This document shows positions 10,494-22,828 of a stretch of DNA of 64,000 bases, piece by piece. Source of the stretch: Rhizopus arrhizus. Taxonomy: Eukaryota; Mucoromycota; Mucoromycetes; Mucorales; Rhizopodaceae. The stretch covers positions 1,240,001-1,304,000 of the forward strand of contig JAKZZE010000001.1 of NCBI GenBank assembly GCA_024220505.1. Reading direction: 5' to 3'. The translations under genes and the position numbers were made by a program. Numbering within the stretch: position 1 is the stretch's first letter; each line of letters opens with the position of its first letter. The notes below the pieces were generated by a model that saw nothing but the letters and a program-made list of their open reading frames with translations, made no database searches and was not told where the DNA came from.

Positions 10494-11053
10494 GATAAGC
10501 TTTCAAGGCTTTATTCCGAATTAAGAAGAGAATCCCTTACCAGCGGCAGTATTCCTATCACTGTCCGTCATTTGGAATCCATGATTCATTTAGCTGAAGC
10601 ACATGCCAAGATGCACTTGAGAGAATATGTTTGTTCAGATGATGTGAATGTGACCATCAATTTTGCCTTAGATAATTTCATTAGCGCTCAAAAGCACAAC
10701 CAAGATCCTTCGACGAGTAAGTTTTTATCTTGTTTTGAATAAAAGGGGTATAGAACTTACTTTTTCTTCGACAGCGATTCAACAAATATCTTAATACGCC
10801 TGCAGATTATTATGAAACATTGATATCTGTACTGGATATAATGTTTAGGCAAAAGGTTCGATTATATCAACTTCGACACAAGGGCCATCCAAAGAGTGTA
10901 GATATCAATGCATCTGAATTCGAAACTAAAACTAGACTATCAAACATCAATGCTATTCAATCATTCCTACAATCGGATGCTCTTGAAAAGCATTGCTATA
11001 TACTGGATCCCGCAAGTGGAAAAATAACAAAGTATTATCATCAAAGCCATTAA
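10494..11053 (+). pseudogene. MCM2 C-terminal relic (replicative helicase subunit), 5'-truncated and frameshifted
   Basis: Frame 1 reads [14 protein letters not shown], then [21 protein letters not shown] and [13 protein letters not shown]. This is the conserved C-terminal AAA lid region of MCM2. A 58-nt GT...AG intron (10717-10774) follows, then RFNKYLNTPADYYETL and a winged-helix-like end to 11053. An in-frame TAA lies just before DKLS. The whole N-terminal domain, Walker motifs and arginine finger are absent from the 280 bp upstream. Near 10700 the expected LRR before the intron is in another frame from the preceding AQKH, so an indel has occurred. About 180 of the usual 800-900 residues remain. 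A functional MCM2 must be elsewhere in the genome. It lies tail-to-tail with the methyltransferase gene (64 bp between the ends). Confidence 0.85.
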
Positions 11054-11117
11054 TTTCTTTTTTCTTTACATTGTTTTATTTAAATTCTGCAACAATAAAT
11101 AATTTCCCTCTCTTTTT

Positions 11118-11938
11118 CTATTTCTTTATGGCTACTACTCTTAAACGGTTATAGAAAATGAACCATTTGCCATCTTCTCTTTGGTGAGTAGGCTTAAGGT
11201 ACTCTTGGATTTCCTTCACAACCTCTTTACGCTCAGCGTCTGAGTTAAGCGCTTCAAGAAATGTAAATCCAAACGTTTCAATCCATCCTGTGATATCCGT
11301 GTTAAGTTCAGTCAAACGAGGGACAAGCTCAGCACTTTGAACTTGAAAACCATTTTCCGTCAACATACGGCTGTACTGTTCAGCAGAAGGGAAGAACCAG
11401 GGTGAATAAGATTGACCATCTAAACCACGCTTATTCAATGCAGCAATTAAAGCCGAATGAACCTCTATTTTTACATGAGAAAATGCTCACAACACAGTAT
11501 CCTTCTACCTGCACAATTCATGAATCCTCCAAACTCTGCAACAAATCTTCCACCAGGCTTTAATGTATGATGAATACTTTTGATTGCTTTCACAGGATCT
11601 CGGCTGAGCCAATGGAGCGTTGCATTGGAGAAAACAGCATCAAAAGGCGTCTGATGTGTCTTATCAAACCAGACATCAGCATCATGACCATCAATGACAA
11701 AGTAGCTCATATTAGGAGCTTGAGGAGCTTTGGAAATCAGTTGGCTACTTGAATCAATACCTACAACAGATTTGCATCGCTTAGCAAGTTCTGCAGTCAA
11801 GACACCATCACCACAACCAAAATCCAGAATGTGCTCCTCGAGTTGTGGATTGAGCATATCAAGTATGACAGATCCTAGTTTTGGAACAAAGGAAGCATGT
11901 TTGGAGTAGAGATTAGCTGACCAGTTATCTTTAGTCAT
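11118..11938 (-). CDS. Class I SAM-dependent methyltransferase, two exons, 258 aa
   Basis: Exons 11938-11509 and 11464-11118. Motif I is HILDFGCGDGVLT (residues about 36-48), the SAM-binding glycine loop; the acidic end of strand 2 is VVGIDSS; and motif post-I/IV lies in FDAVFSNATLHWL, followed by LKPGGRFVAEFGG. The fold and length resemble trans-aconitate/juvenile-hormone-acid type or UbiE-like small-molecule methyltransferases. The acceptor cannot be told from sequence. No signal or membrane segment is seen, so it is probably cytosolic. An 88-bp tandem duplication sits 85-260 bp upstream of its start codon, in the likely promoter. Confidence 0.88.
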
Positions 11939-12022
11939 TTGAAAAATATTAGATTTGAAGTAAAGAAAAAAAGAAAAGGTGGATATGCCTCTTTTTATAC
12001 ATGTTATCGGTAAATCAATTTT

Positions 12023-12198
12023 AGAGGTTTACTACAAGCAAGTCTTGTTTATGATAGGTAGACCACGAATGATCTGTCTAGTTGATAGCGATTGGTGGAA
12101 TGTAATTCTGAGAGGTTTACTACAAGCAAGCCTCGCTTATGATAGGTAGACCACAAATGATTTGTCTAGTTGACAGCGATTGGTGGAATATAATTCTG
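12023..12198. repeat. Two tandem copies of an 88-bp unit
   Basis: Copies 12023-12110 and 12111-12198 are head to tail with no spacer. They differ at seven positions, and each difference is a C/T or G/A transition; there are no transversions or indels. Both begin agaggtttactacaagcaag. The pair lies upstream of the divergently read methyltransferase gene and could act in its promoter. The next bases (agagtttctgag) may be the start of a decayed third copy. Confidence 0.92.
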
Positions 12199-12678
12199 AG
12201 AGTTTCTGAGTCATTATTGGCTAATCAGCGTTACAGTGGGGCTGGTGAATTTTGTCCGTTTGAAGAAAATAAACTTTGTTTAGCAAAAAAATAAATATCG
12301 TTTCCAGAAAAATAAATGAAAAATTTCGTTCAGTACATTTATTGTTGTCGCTCTGTACTTGTTTTAATGCAATGCCTGTATTAAATGACCAGAACGATAA
12401 CCTGGGTAGTGGATTTTTTTATGATTTTCCTACTTTTATTCTACTTAAAGATGATCAGTCTAAAGGATGTTTTCTGGTGAAAAGGCCAGGGCATTCACCA
12501 GTCTTTCTCAAGCTATTTAGGATCTTGAGAAAGTTCAGTACGGCTGCTTGATCGCGATTCCAAAGTCATTTTTTTATTCTTGTGGTTTGTTGTTTAAGAC
12601 ATGAGAGACTCTTACACCTAGTACTACATTAGTTCGCAAGAATTAATCTAATTTTTTTTTTCTTTTTTTTTCTTTGGA
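12199..12678. other. Intergenic, no supported gene
   Basis: A 91-codon ORF at 12276-12551 starts with Lys-rich sequence and shows no domain or composition signal. It may be part of decayed mobile DNA next to the Fanzor-like relic. The T-rich run at 12651-12674 abuts the relic's premature end. Confidence 0.5.
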
Positions 12679-13414
12679 TTACCTCAGCAAACCACTGCAT
12701 AGCACGTTTGGCTTCTTTTTCCGTTGGCAAAGGCGAGGGTTTGGCACGTTTTTGAATTTTTCTAATTCATTTTCACAGGTTAGACAAAGGGAAGATGTTT
12801 TGTATTCATTGATTAAGTAGACAACAAACCCGTTCTTCTTTAACATCCTGATTAGCCCCTTGCTTCCTGTCAGTTCTTGATACTTGACATTAGAGGCGGA
12901 CCAATCTCCAAAAACTAAGACAGCATCTTGACCAAACTTTGCTTTTAAGCTACGCACCAATTTTTGATCATTCTGGTCAAAGAAGAGTTTACTTGAAAAC
13001 TTCAATTTTCGAAAAGGTAAAAGTTGTAGCTTTTCTAATGCTGTATTGATAGTCTTTTTGTAATTGCTTTGCTGTGGTTGTCTACACATCTCTTTTGCCA
13101 GCCCTAGAACTTTGCTTTTCTCACTATTATCTAGTCTTTCTGAAATATGCTTTTGTTGTAGCATTGTTTGTAGGTAGGTAGCATACAGTTGAGACTTTCG
13201 CAGAGCTATCAGTAAAGTAATTCTCAGGTTGAGTGAAAAAACCACGGATTCTTGCTATGAACAGATTTCTATAATACAAATTACATTTTTGGTCGACTCG
13301 AAAGTCAAATTCGGATTCAGGGAAATATGTTTCTTTAGACTTTGTTGTCTCGTTTCCATAATATTCGTACAAAGTGTTTTTTGTCGTGTCCTTCAGTCTT
13401 GTGATATTTCCACT
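12679..13414 (-). pseudogene. TnpB/Fanzor-like nuclease relic A (frameshifted, C-terminus lost)
   Basis: Reading right to left, one frame (to about 13200) carries ESEFDFRVDQKCNLYYRNLF and TQPENYFTDSSAK. A second frame continues with QLYATYLQTMLQQKHISERL, FGDWSASNVKYQE, and VYLINEYKTSSLCLTCENEL. The last motif resembles the Glu-x-x-TSxxC..C signature of OrfB/TnpB-type proteins, in which a RuvC Glu precedes a zinc ribbon with CxxC. The shift lies at about 13190-13215. The frame stops at 12679, right after the SGLLR motif, so the second zinc-ribbon half and the final RuvC Asp (WNRDLAA-type motif) are missing. It is therefore a dead copy. Fanzor assignment rests on recalled similarity to Mucorales OrfB-like proteins. 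Confidence 0.7.
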
Positions 13415-14178
13415 CTTTGAGAGAACAAGACTCAGAAAAACTTCAACAAAAAAAATCCTTTGTCACAAAGTTGTTCAGCGCAAAATTTTCATTTGCTGCC
13501 AGTTCTTGTAAATATATGTACTTTGTGAAGGCAAAGATATGTGTAAATAGTAACCTCCTGCAGTAAAAAATAGGAAGGAAATGAAAGCCTTGGTTTAAAA
13601 AGATGTAACAAAAGGAATAAGTGAACTGAGAATGATATTGAAAGCAGTGGATGGTATTTTCAAGACAAATCAAAGGTGATGGAGGGATATTGTATTCAAT
13701 TATGCTTGAGAATGTTATCATCTGTCATCTAGTCGTTTATGCAGTTTCCTAAATAAACCTATCCTTCACATACTGCATACATCCTTTTTTTTTCGCACTT
13801 TTTTTGCCCTTGTTCTGCAACAGACAAATTGTTGTGATACATAAAAAGTAAGGATATTCAGTGTAATGAGCTACGATGATTGGATGAACTCCAATGATTC
13901 ACATCATCTAATATAACCAATGTTTACAAAATAGCATAGACTGACTGAAAAGGGTTGTGTGATAAAGAAAACAAGGCAGATGGATCACTTTTAATTATTG
14001 GTGGCTTTAACAAACTGGGGATAAAAAACAAGGCACTGTCATGTATGAAATAAACAGTGTATTTAACCATTCTTAAAAAAAAGGGGGGGGGGAAAGGAAG
14101 GAACAGATGTATTATTTGTATTCAAAAAAAAAGGTGGATGGGATTACAAGTGTTTGATATGATTTTATTTCTTGTTTG

Positions 14179-14211
<33 letters not shown>

Positions 14212-14837
14212 TCTTTTCTTTTCAACATGAATGATCAAACAAGTCTCTCACAGGTTTTTTTTTATAGGAGGCGGTGCATAAGATGTATCAGAGTCATTTG
14301 GTTAAAAATACAAGCATGATTTTATTAGATGTCTCACGTGTATAGAAAGATAATGCAATCCACAAAAGTACAATTCTTTTTTTTTTTTTCCCTTTTTGTA
14401 ATTTTCTGCTTGTCAATCATACTCATCGGGAAAACGTTTGTTTTTTTAGAATTAAAAAGTTTTCCCTTTATTTATTCATGCTTGGGTAAAAGTAAATCAA
14501 CAAGAATAATTTTATGATTTAATACTATTTTTGCAGTGACAAGATCATCTCTTGTCAAACACACATGAATTCTTTTATTTCTCTTTTTACAGTCTATTAA
14601 ATAAGATTGACATGAATAGATAGCATGACGAAATAATATAAATGTTGGTGCACATCCATACTTTCGTCATCCAATTGTTTCACTAAATGGCGGTAGTCCA
14701 ATCTCTCTTTTAAAATTGCATTGAATTGCTTTTAAAGCAATCTTTTTTTTTTTTTTTTTTTTTATAATTCTTTTGTAAATAAACAATAATTAACACTTTT
14801 TATTTATTTGTTTCATGTATTGTTCTCTGTCATAATA
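13415..14837. other. Gene-free stretch with homopolymers
   Basis: It may hold further decayed sequence of relic A up to about 13720 on the minus strand, but no frame is convincing. A G10 run at 14083-14092, an A28-like run at about 14180-14208 and T runs near 14379 and 14743 are visible. Small ORFs at 13443-13721 and 14329-14517 are low-complexity and unsupported. Confidence 0.55.
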
Positions 14838-16027
14838 ATGATTCAAATAGATTCAATAAATGATATTCAAAGTGAAGATGATTTAATTGGTAAATAATTT
14901 TTTTTTTTTTAATATTTTTATTGTCAAAATAATATTAAATAAAACAGTAGATAATCCAATGTTCATCATCTTATTTCACTTATCCATGAATCATTATTTT
15001 CCACTGTTTGAAGAGTCAGGAATTAATCTTGAAGAATATATTTTAATGAGTGAACAAGATTTTAAACAAATCGGTATACAAGATCCCGGTGATCTTGACT
15101 TGTTATCAACTTGTGCAAGAGCTTTGAAAGTTCATTTGGACCGTAAACAGTTTAAAGATAATCATCATTCACCCATCATCAAAAAAGCAATTCATGCTTA
15201 TACAACAAATATACCCTTAAAAAGACCATTTAAACAAACAAACAACATCCGTCCACTTTCTATGCCAGTCTTCTTACCTTCCCTTACTCCTCCACCTCAT
15301 TATGAAATTGAGTCTAGAAAAGAAAGATGTCAATCGATGATGATCATTCCAAGAGAAGAAGAAGGAAGAGAAGAATTACCAGCTTATAGTTGTACTGTAT
15401 TCAAAATGGGTTATGTGAACATGAAGAAAGAATTTGATGCTCCCAACATAAGAACAAGATGGAGACACTGGAGGTAAGATAGAATGATGTATTTCACAGT
15501 GACTTATTTTCTATAGAAAACTTTATTTAGAACTTTGGGGTACAATCTTGAGAATCTATCGTACCGCACCACCTAAACATGACACAATAGCAAATTATTA
15601 TCCTTCTTGGCCATTCGGTGTACCTTATCGTTATTATCATAAATATTATCATACTCCTATCTTCACCTTATCCTTGGCTGGTGCAGAAGCTAGTAGAGCA
15701 TTCGATTATCTCAAAAGACCTAATGTACTCCGATTGACCACACAACAAGGTCCTCAATTACTCCTCAGATTATCTTCACATGTTGAGATGATATCATGGA
15801 TAGAACATCTTCAAGCAGGTAATCTCTTCTCTTCCCCTTTCATTCTCTTATTCATCCTTTCTTCCTTAGCTATCAACATCTCACTTGATTTAGAAGATCG
15901 TCCCATGCCAAAGTTTATTACTTTACCCTCACGTGCTTTCACTTCTGGTCTTTTAGATCCGAGAACAGTGGAGTTGGAAAGAATTCGTGAACAAAGAAGA
16001 AGAGATCAGCGGGAAATTTTAATTTAA
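14838..16027 (+). CDS. SAM domain plus PH domain protein, four exons, 345 aa
   Basis: Exons 14838-14889, 14948-15473, 15517-15818 and 15870-16027. Residues about 22-75 (FPLFEESGINLEEYILMS, then DFKQIGIQDPGDLDLL) form a SAM domain, a protein-interaction helix bundle. After a basic, Pro-rich linker, the segment from YSCTVFKMGYVNMKKEFD through WRKLYLELWGTILRIYRT to VEMISWIEHLQAG has the strand order and C-terminal helix of a PH domain. It ends with a charged helix RIREQRRRDQREILI. The SAM-PH order recalls fungal polarity adaptors of the Boi type, but no SH3 domain is present, so I give no gene name. A membrane or cortical signalling role is inference. It converges with the Zn2Cys6 gene (77 bp between stops). 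Confidence 0.8.
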
Positions 16028-16104
16028 TTATTTGTGCAACCACAATCGATGTGATGTCACTAATAAATTCACACTCTATTTTAGTTTTATTATCATCATG
16101 ACAT

Positions 16105-17329
16105 TTAAAGAGAGTTTGACATGTTGTTATATTTAGCTAGTGGACTAAATGAAATATTCGCATTCACTAAATTAGTGCCTGATAAATACAAATCACTTGT
16201 ACGTGCCATCGCATCAGATGAAAGTCGACTGGATGTCGTTTGAAAATAATAGAGTTCATTTGGATGAACATTGTGGCTTTCATTCTGCTGACTTGTACTC
16301 TTCTTTTGAAACAAGTCAAACTTTCCTTTTAAATGATCACTTTGACTGGGTGATACAGGTGACAGTGACCTCCTTTCTTCTTCTCTCAGTTGATCACTTT
16401 TGCCCGTCTTTTGGACCCTTGTCGGTGATAAGACACAGACGATATACAGCCGATTTAGACTAGTCGCATCCAGTAGATCTGCACCTAGTCCACCACCTAA
16501 ATAAAAACTGGTATTCATCTCTTGTTCTCTTTCTTTACGTCGAAATTTGATTGTTTGTTTAAATGTCTGGGATCCATTGGCAATGTCCAGTAGTTTCTTG
16601 GTAGGTGTTGAATAGAATAGATCAGAAGAGGAACAAAGGACATTATTGGGTATTTTATGTTGCCTAGTAACGTTATGCAACAAGTGATTGTGTATCTTGG
16701 CAACCCGTTCTTCTTCTCCAGGAAGAATAAAGTCATAAATCGATCTCTGAGATAACTCTTGTGGGTAAAGATCTAGAAAATCGATGGATTCATTCGAGGC
16801 TCTAGCACAACATAAATCTAAAGTGATAAATATCTATTCTGCAAAATAAGTTTACTGTTCTCTGCAGATTCAATCACTCACAGTCAACATGCTCGAGACT
16901 TCTTTGCTTTGAGTTGAAGAAAAGGTGGAGTTGACTAATTCTGGAATCATCACATTCAACTTTTTTGCTTTCTTGGTCAACTCGTCTTTTGGTAGCTTAG
17001 GGCGACCTCTCTTTTTATGTTTTGTATTCTGACAACTGTCTGCTTTATCGGTTACTCGGCATCGATTACATGGTCTGGACTCTATAAAGTGTCAATTTTT
17101 TTCTTTATATTTATATTCCTGGTATATACCATCACAAGCTAAATGTGCTTTTTTACAATTGTTCTACAGAAAAAAAAAAATTAGCGTGTGTCAATTTTCT
17201 GTAATTTTTTTTTTTTTTTTCATTTTCATACAATCTTGAGCTTACACAGGCAATATGAACATGAGGCTTTTTCTTTATTTGAGATTCTTCTAAACTTAAT
17301 TCTGGTAAAATAATATTATTATAATTCAT
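16105..17329 (-). CDS. Zn2Cys6 transcription factor with PAS-like domain, four exons, 348 aa
   Basis: Exons 17329-17246, 17163-17130, 17081-16882 and 16833-16105. The zinc cluster is assembled across three exons: C-x2-C-x6-C-x5-C-x2-C-x8-C at residues 28, 31, 38, 44, 47 and 56, containing CKKAHLACD and RPCNRC, followed by the basic HKKRGRPKL. The CKKAHLACD form is typical of the Ert1/Rds2/AcuK-like group, which controls gluconeogenesis in other fungi. From residue 107, TLDLCCARASNES and YPQELSQRSIYDFILPGEEE resemble a PAS domain, found with this zinc cluster in Mucorales. The C-terminus is Ser-rich. The protein is expected to be nuclear. Target genes cannot be inferred. Confidence 0.85.
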
Positions 17330-18919
17330 TGCAATAACAAAGAAAAAAAAAGAAGACGATAAAAAGAGGAGAAAGCTTGTTATAAACTACACATTTTTTA
17401 CTTTATTTGGAACATTCAAAAGTACGGGGAAATTAAATATTTCCTTATTTTCCGAGTGATCCTTCTTCACATGTTACTGAAACTCCGGTACAACCAAGGT
17501 CTCATCCTCCGAAAATCTCCTTGAAAACACTGTGACCTCTTTTAGAACACCTTTTGTTTGACAAAACAAATCTTAACCTTTGATTTAACCAATGCATTGA
17601 TTTCTCTTTTATTGACACTTTGTTATTCATACGAATAGTCGGTTGGATGTAGCTCTTTTTCAAATTACAAGAAAAAAAAAAGTCATATGAAAATTAAAAA
17701 GGGTTGGCTTTGTTACAATAGGATAATGCAGGGAAATCCTTTCGGGCTCTGGTAATGTCAAGTATGTTCAGTGGACCAAAGCCCTTTGGCAGATAAATTT
17801 ATTGTTTAGTTCCCGATCCAATCATTCCACGAGATATGAATGCAGAGCCTTATAGCTTGCAGGTGTTGAAGACAAAGTACGTGTGTATGCATTCAGCACA
17901 ACATGATTTTACGAGCTTTCATTTTACTGCATTAGCGAATTTGTGAGTTCCGATCTGTTTAATTTTGTTACTATGTTGCATTCTTTTAAACTTCATATGC
18001 TCTCAGTGTCAATTGGTGCTTGAATATCAAAATTTTCAAGTTTCAAATAGCATCTTCAGCATAACCTTATTGGCGGCCCTAAGCTAGCTCAATTGATGAG
18101 TTTACAGGCTTTGTTGTCCAAGTTGAGTTCAAAAGTACACAGGGAAAGACTGACAGGCCTGCAACTTTTACCTGCCCTCACTTTCTCTGTCTCTTTAAGA
18201 GTATAAATAGACAAATGATCCATACATAAGCCTTCCTCATTCCGGAATTCATTCATTTCATTCTTCTTTGAAATATACTTTATATAGTAGCCTATAACGA
18301 CACCCTTACAAACTGATTTTTTCAATTCTATCGCTTCTTTTATAACGGCTTCCAGCAAACTTTACCTTGTTGGGAAATTGATGACTTCTTGTCTTTACTG
18401 CAACCAGAGCATAGACTGCTAGTAGAATGGCATAGGACATTATGTTAGTGGTCGATACTACGACAACAGTTGGTATAACATGTACAAAAGGAGCGAGAAG
18501 AGCTTCCGTGTTGATATTAAAGCCAGCTTTTCGAAAAGCAGTTTTTTTTTTCTTTTTTTTTTCTTTTTTTTTTTCTTTTTTTTTTTTCTTTTTTTTTTTC
18601 TTTTTTTTTAAAAAAAAAAAGATTCCTATAGTTTATCACTTTATTAGTCAAATATTGTCCAATGCTCTTTTCATTGTTTCTCAAAGGCTGGGAAAAGAGC
18701 TATCTTCTATTGTCAAGTGTCATTCGTACAGCATGACATCTCCAGCAGATGATCTCTAATCGAAACTCCTCAATACTTTTTTCCTGCTTGCGGACAGTCA
18801 TCAAGAGACTTTGTTAATTGATCCTTAGGCCCGATTTGTGATTTGAACAAAGAGATAGCATGATCAAAACCGCAGAATGACATTAGAACACTGTACAATA
18901 AATAACGCTTTATTAATAA
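17330..18919. other. 1.6-kb gene-poor stretch with interrupted poly-T tract
   Basis: A T-rich tract at 18541-18609, with single C interruptions roughly every 10-13 bases, runs directly into A10. A minus-strand ORF at 18089-18358 (89 codons) starts MLEAVIKEAIELKK and is not recognisable; it may be a remnant of a repeated fungal ORF family. A plus-strand ORF at 18442-18759 is created by the T tract and is rejected. Confidence 0.5.
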
Positions 18920-20429
<1,510 letters not shown>

Positions 20430-20996
20430 AACAAAGAGAAGAAAGAAAAAGAAAGCTATATTAATAAGGAGAAAGAAGTTGTATTTGAGTTTTAATTCAT
20501 TATTTGACAAGTACAGCTTTTATTTTCAGGCTATTTTTAAACTTAAAATGAGACGATTTAATAAAATAAATTAGACACTTTAAGAAATAAAAGAGACGAA
20601 CGCCAAACTTTTTGAGACAAGTAAATAAAACAAATTAAACAATGTAGGTTCTTTTTGTAGACGATTTTCTTGTCATACCGTCATTCGCCACCTTTTGCTG
20701 TGGAGTACAATGTAATTGAGCCACTGGCTGTATGCACACATATCATTAGCTTTGTAGTATTGTATCTGAAATGACAACAGTGTAAACGCTTTCTTCATAA
20801 TATCTAAGAGGGACAGAGTTTATAATTCAATCATCAAGATATTATGTTATGGAATACTGGACTGTTTGATCATTATTCATCATATCCTATAGTATAAGAT
20901 GATAGATAGAATTGTTTCATTCTTCCAACTCCACTCTATTAGTAACAATATGTTGTCAAAAGACAATGATAGCACAAATGACAACAGTAATAAAAA
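20430..20996. other. Intergenic between PKA gene and Fanzor-like relic B
   Basis: It should contain the PKA promoter. No gene is supported. The ORF at 20899-21120 overlaps the relic in another frame and is a shadow. Confidence 0.55.
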
Positions 20997-22240
20997 ATGC
21001 TGTCAATTCATCTTTTTCTTTATGGAACCGCCTCTAAAGAAGTTTTCTTGTCATTCCTCAATAACTGCAAGCCAAACAAACAGAAAGCTTCGACAAAATC
21101 AAGAACTTACAAAGGGCTAGTGCTCAACTATCCACACCAGTACTTTCAGTGCTGTTCGTACGAGCCAGTTAATATGAAGTATGTTAATCAGATAGGCTAT
21201 TATGAAGTGGTAAAGATCGTCAATGCTTGTCTGAATGAGGTCAAGATTCAATTCGGAAACAAAGTTCAAGTGTTTCTTAACTTGCTCTTAAAGAAGAACG
21301 GAGGAACAGAGAAAGAGATCGCGGCAACTATAAAAATAGTAACAGAACAGATAAGCAAGGTCAAGCTGGCTATATCGTCAAGAAACATTGAAGGTATGCC
21401 TAAAAAGTTTTTCTCCTCAAATGATTTAAATATAATCTGTAATCTTTTTGACTCATATTCGATGGATTATCGATTTGCGAAAGGCTCGATCTATTACGAC
21501 TGCAGAGCTAACCATCTTAAACACATAAAAGAGTACTATAGACTATCAAGCATGTGCGAAGCGCTTCAAAACAAACTATTCAATTTGCTTCCCATTAAGA
21601 AAGGGCCTCATACCATCGTGCATGACGATTGATATGTATATTATAAACACTCAAGTCTTGAAGCTTAAAAACAACTTGAAGAGAGATTAAATGATTGCAG
21701 CCGAGCTTTCTCTGTCGCATTTCAAATCTTCAACTGTCAACAAAGACAGGTTTGTCGAGTATCTTCAAGAAAGAGCCAAAGTCACCCCAGTCATGAAAGC
21801 GTACGACTTAAATGAAGATCACCCTGCAGAAGAAGATCAGCGTGCTGGGTGATTTTTTACCCTTTAGAAAAATGAAGCTCTCAAGTTTCACTAATCAACA
21901 GCAAGCAGACAAACGGCTAGCCAAGAAGCTTAGAGAGAAATTTGGGAATGATGCTATCTTAATATTTGATAATTAGTTGGCAGGAAATGTAAAGTATCAT
22001 GAACCTATTAGAGACGCCGGAATGAGAAAGAATGCTAGCCAAAGAAGGCTTCCAGGTGTACCTCCTTGACCAGTTCCGGACTTTTAGTCTGTGTCCTTCT
22101 TGCCAGAACAGTGAACTTGAAATGTTTAAAAAAGTACAAAACCCTAGACCATAGCAAAGAGAAAAGTATCCCATTGCAGATCGTCATGGCCTTTTAAGGC
22201 AAGTGCTTTTTATATGCAAGTTAAAAAAAAACAAGCTTTC
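20997..22240 (+). pseudogene. TnpB/Fanzor-like nuclease relic B (several stops and frameshifts)
   Basis: The N-terminal half is an open frame (20997-21632) with basic, helix-rich sequence: YPHQYFQCCSYEPVN, LKHIKEYYRLSSMCEALQNK and LFNLLPIKKGPHTIVHDD. After breaks at about 21632-21860, a second part reads FRKMKLSSFTNQQQADKRLA, LREKFGNDAILIFDN, a TAG at 21974-21976, then MLAKEGFQVYLLDQFRTFSLC and CQNSELEMFKKVQNPRP, a second TAG at 22152-22154, and RHGLLRQ. The order and motifs match relic A's C-terminal half (FGDWSA, VYLINEYKTSSLC, NPR). The two are diverged members of one family, inserted in opposite orientation 8 kb apart. The Asp-rich RuvC start and the last RuvC Asp are not identifiable. 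No terminal repeats were seen. Confidence 0.68.
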
Positions 22241-22828
22241 ATAACTTCTGCTCAGGTGCAAAAACCAACAACTAAACACATCTGATCTCTCTTTTGTTTT
22301 AGTTCAAAGATATCTATGGACTCCATATTGTAGCCACTACTGACTCCTGCAGAATAAAGACATTGTATTCGTTGACATTTCGATTGCCTCCCGCGCGGCT
22401 CTCTTTGACATTATTCATAATTTACAAATAACCTCAGTAAAATTCAGATATAGAATACTTCGATATGACCCCAATAATTGAGAACTGAAAAGATATAGCC
22501 GATCTTGTCTCTTTTATTATGAATCAATTACCAACTAATCCATCCAAGTTTCGCTCCATTATTACATTTTGATAGGAACGATGACCTGTATTATACTCTT
22601 GCAAAAAATTGAGGTTCTATACAGTATAGTCATGACTCTCTTAGCCCTGATACGATATCTAGTTTCAGTTTTCGCTTTTAAAGTGAATCTCCACGGTCTG
22701 GGACCCGGCTTCTTCATAAATGTAAATCTTTTCCTTTTCCCTCTTAATCCTGAAGAGGTTTTTTGGTTCTTTCCACCTCTTTTTTTTATATTTTATTTTT
22801 GTTTTAAAATAAAATAGAAAAACTGTAT
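22241..22828. other. Intergenic with a short unknown ORF remnant
   Basis: A frame from about 22350 reads LQNKDIVFVDISIASRAALF and IHNLQITSVKFRYRILRYD before a stop. It may be part of relic B's neighbourhood or another repeat. No family is recognised. The ORF at 22569-22817 has no support. Confidence 0.4.

Noticed and set aside
12276..12551. 91-codon ORF near Fanzor-like relic A
   Set aside because: No domain, no splice or start context, biased by AT content. It may be relic sequence but cannot be supported.
18442..18759. ORF with poly-Phe/Ser stretch
   Set aside because: It owes its length to a T-rich tract (TTT, TTC codons); no coding signal on either side.
20438..20510. N-terminal extension of PKA with a hydrophobic segment
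   Set aside because: The extension would give a membrane-like start unknown in PKA subunits. The Met at 20429 gives a normal Gln-rich N-terminus.
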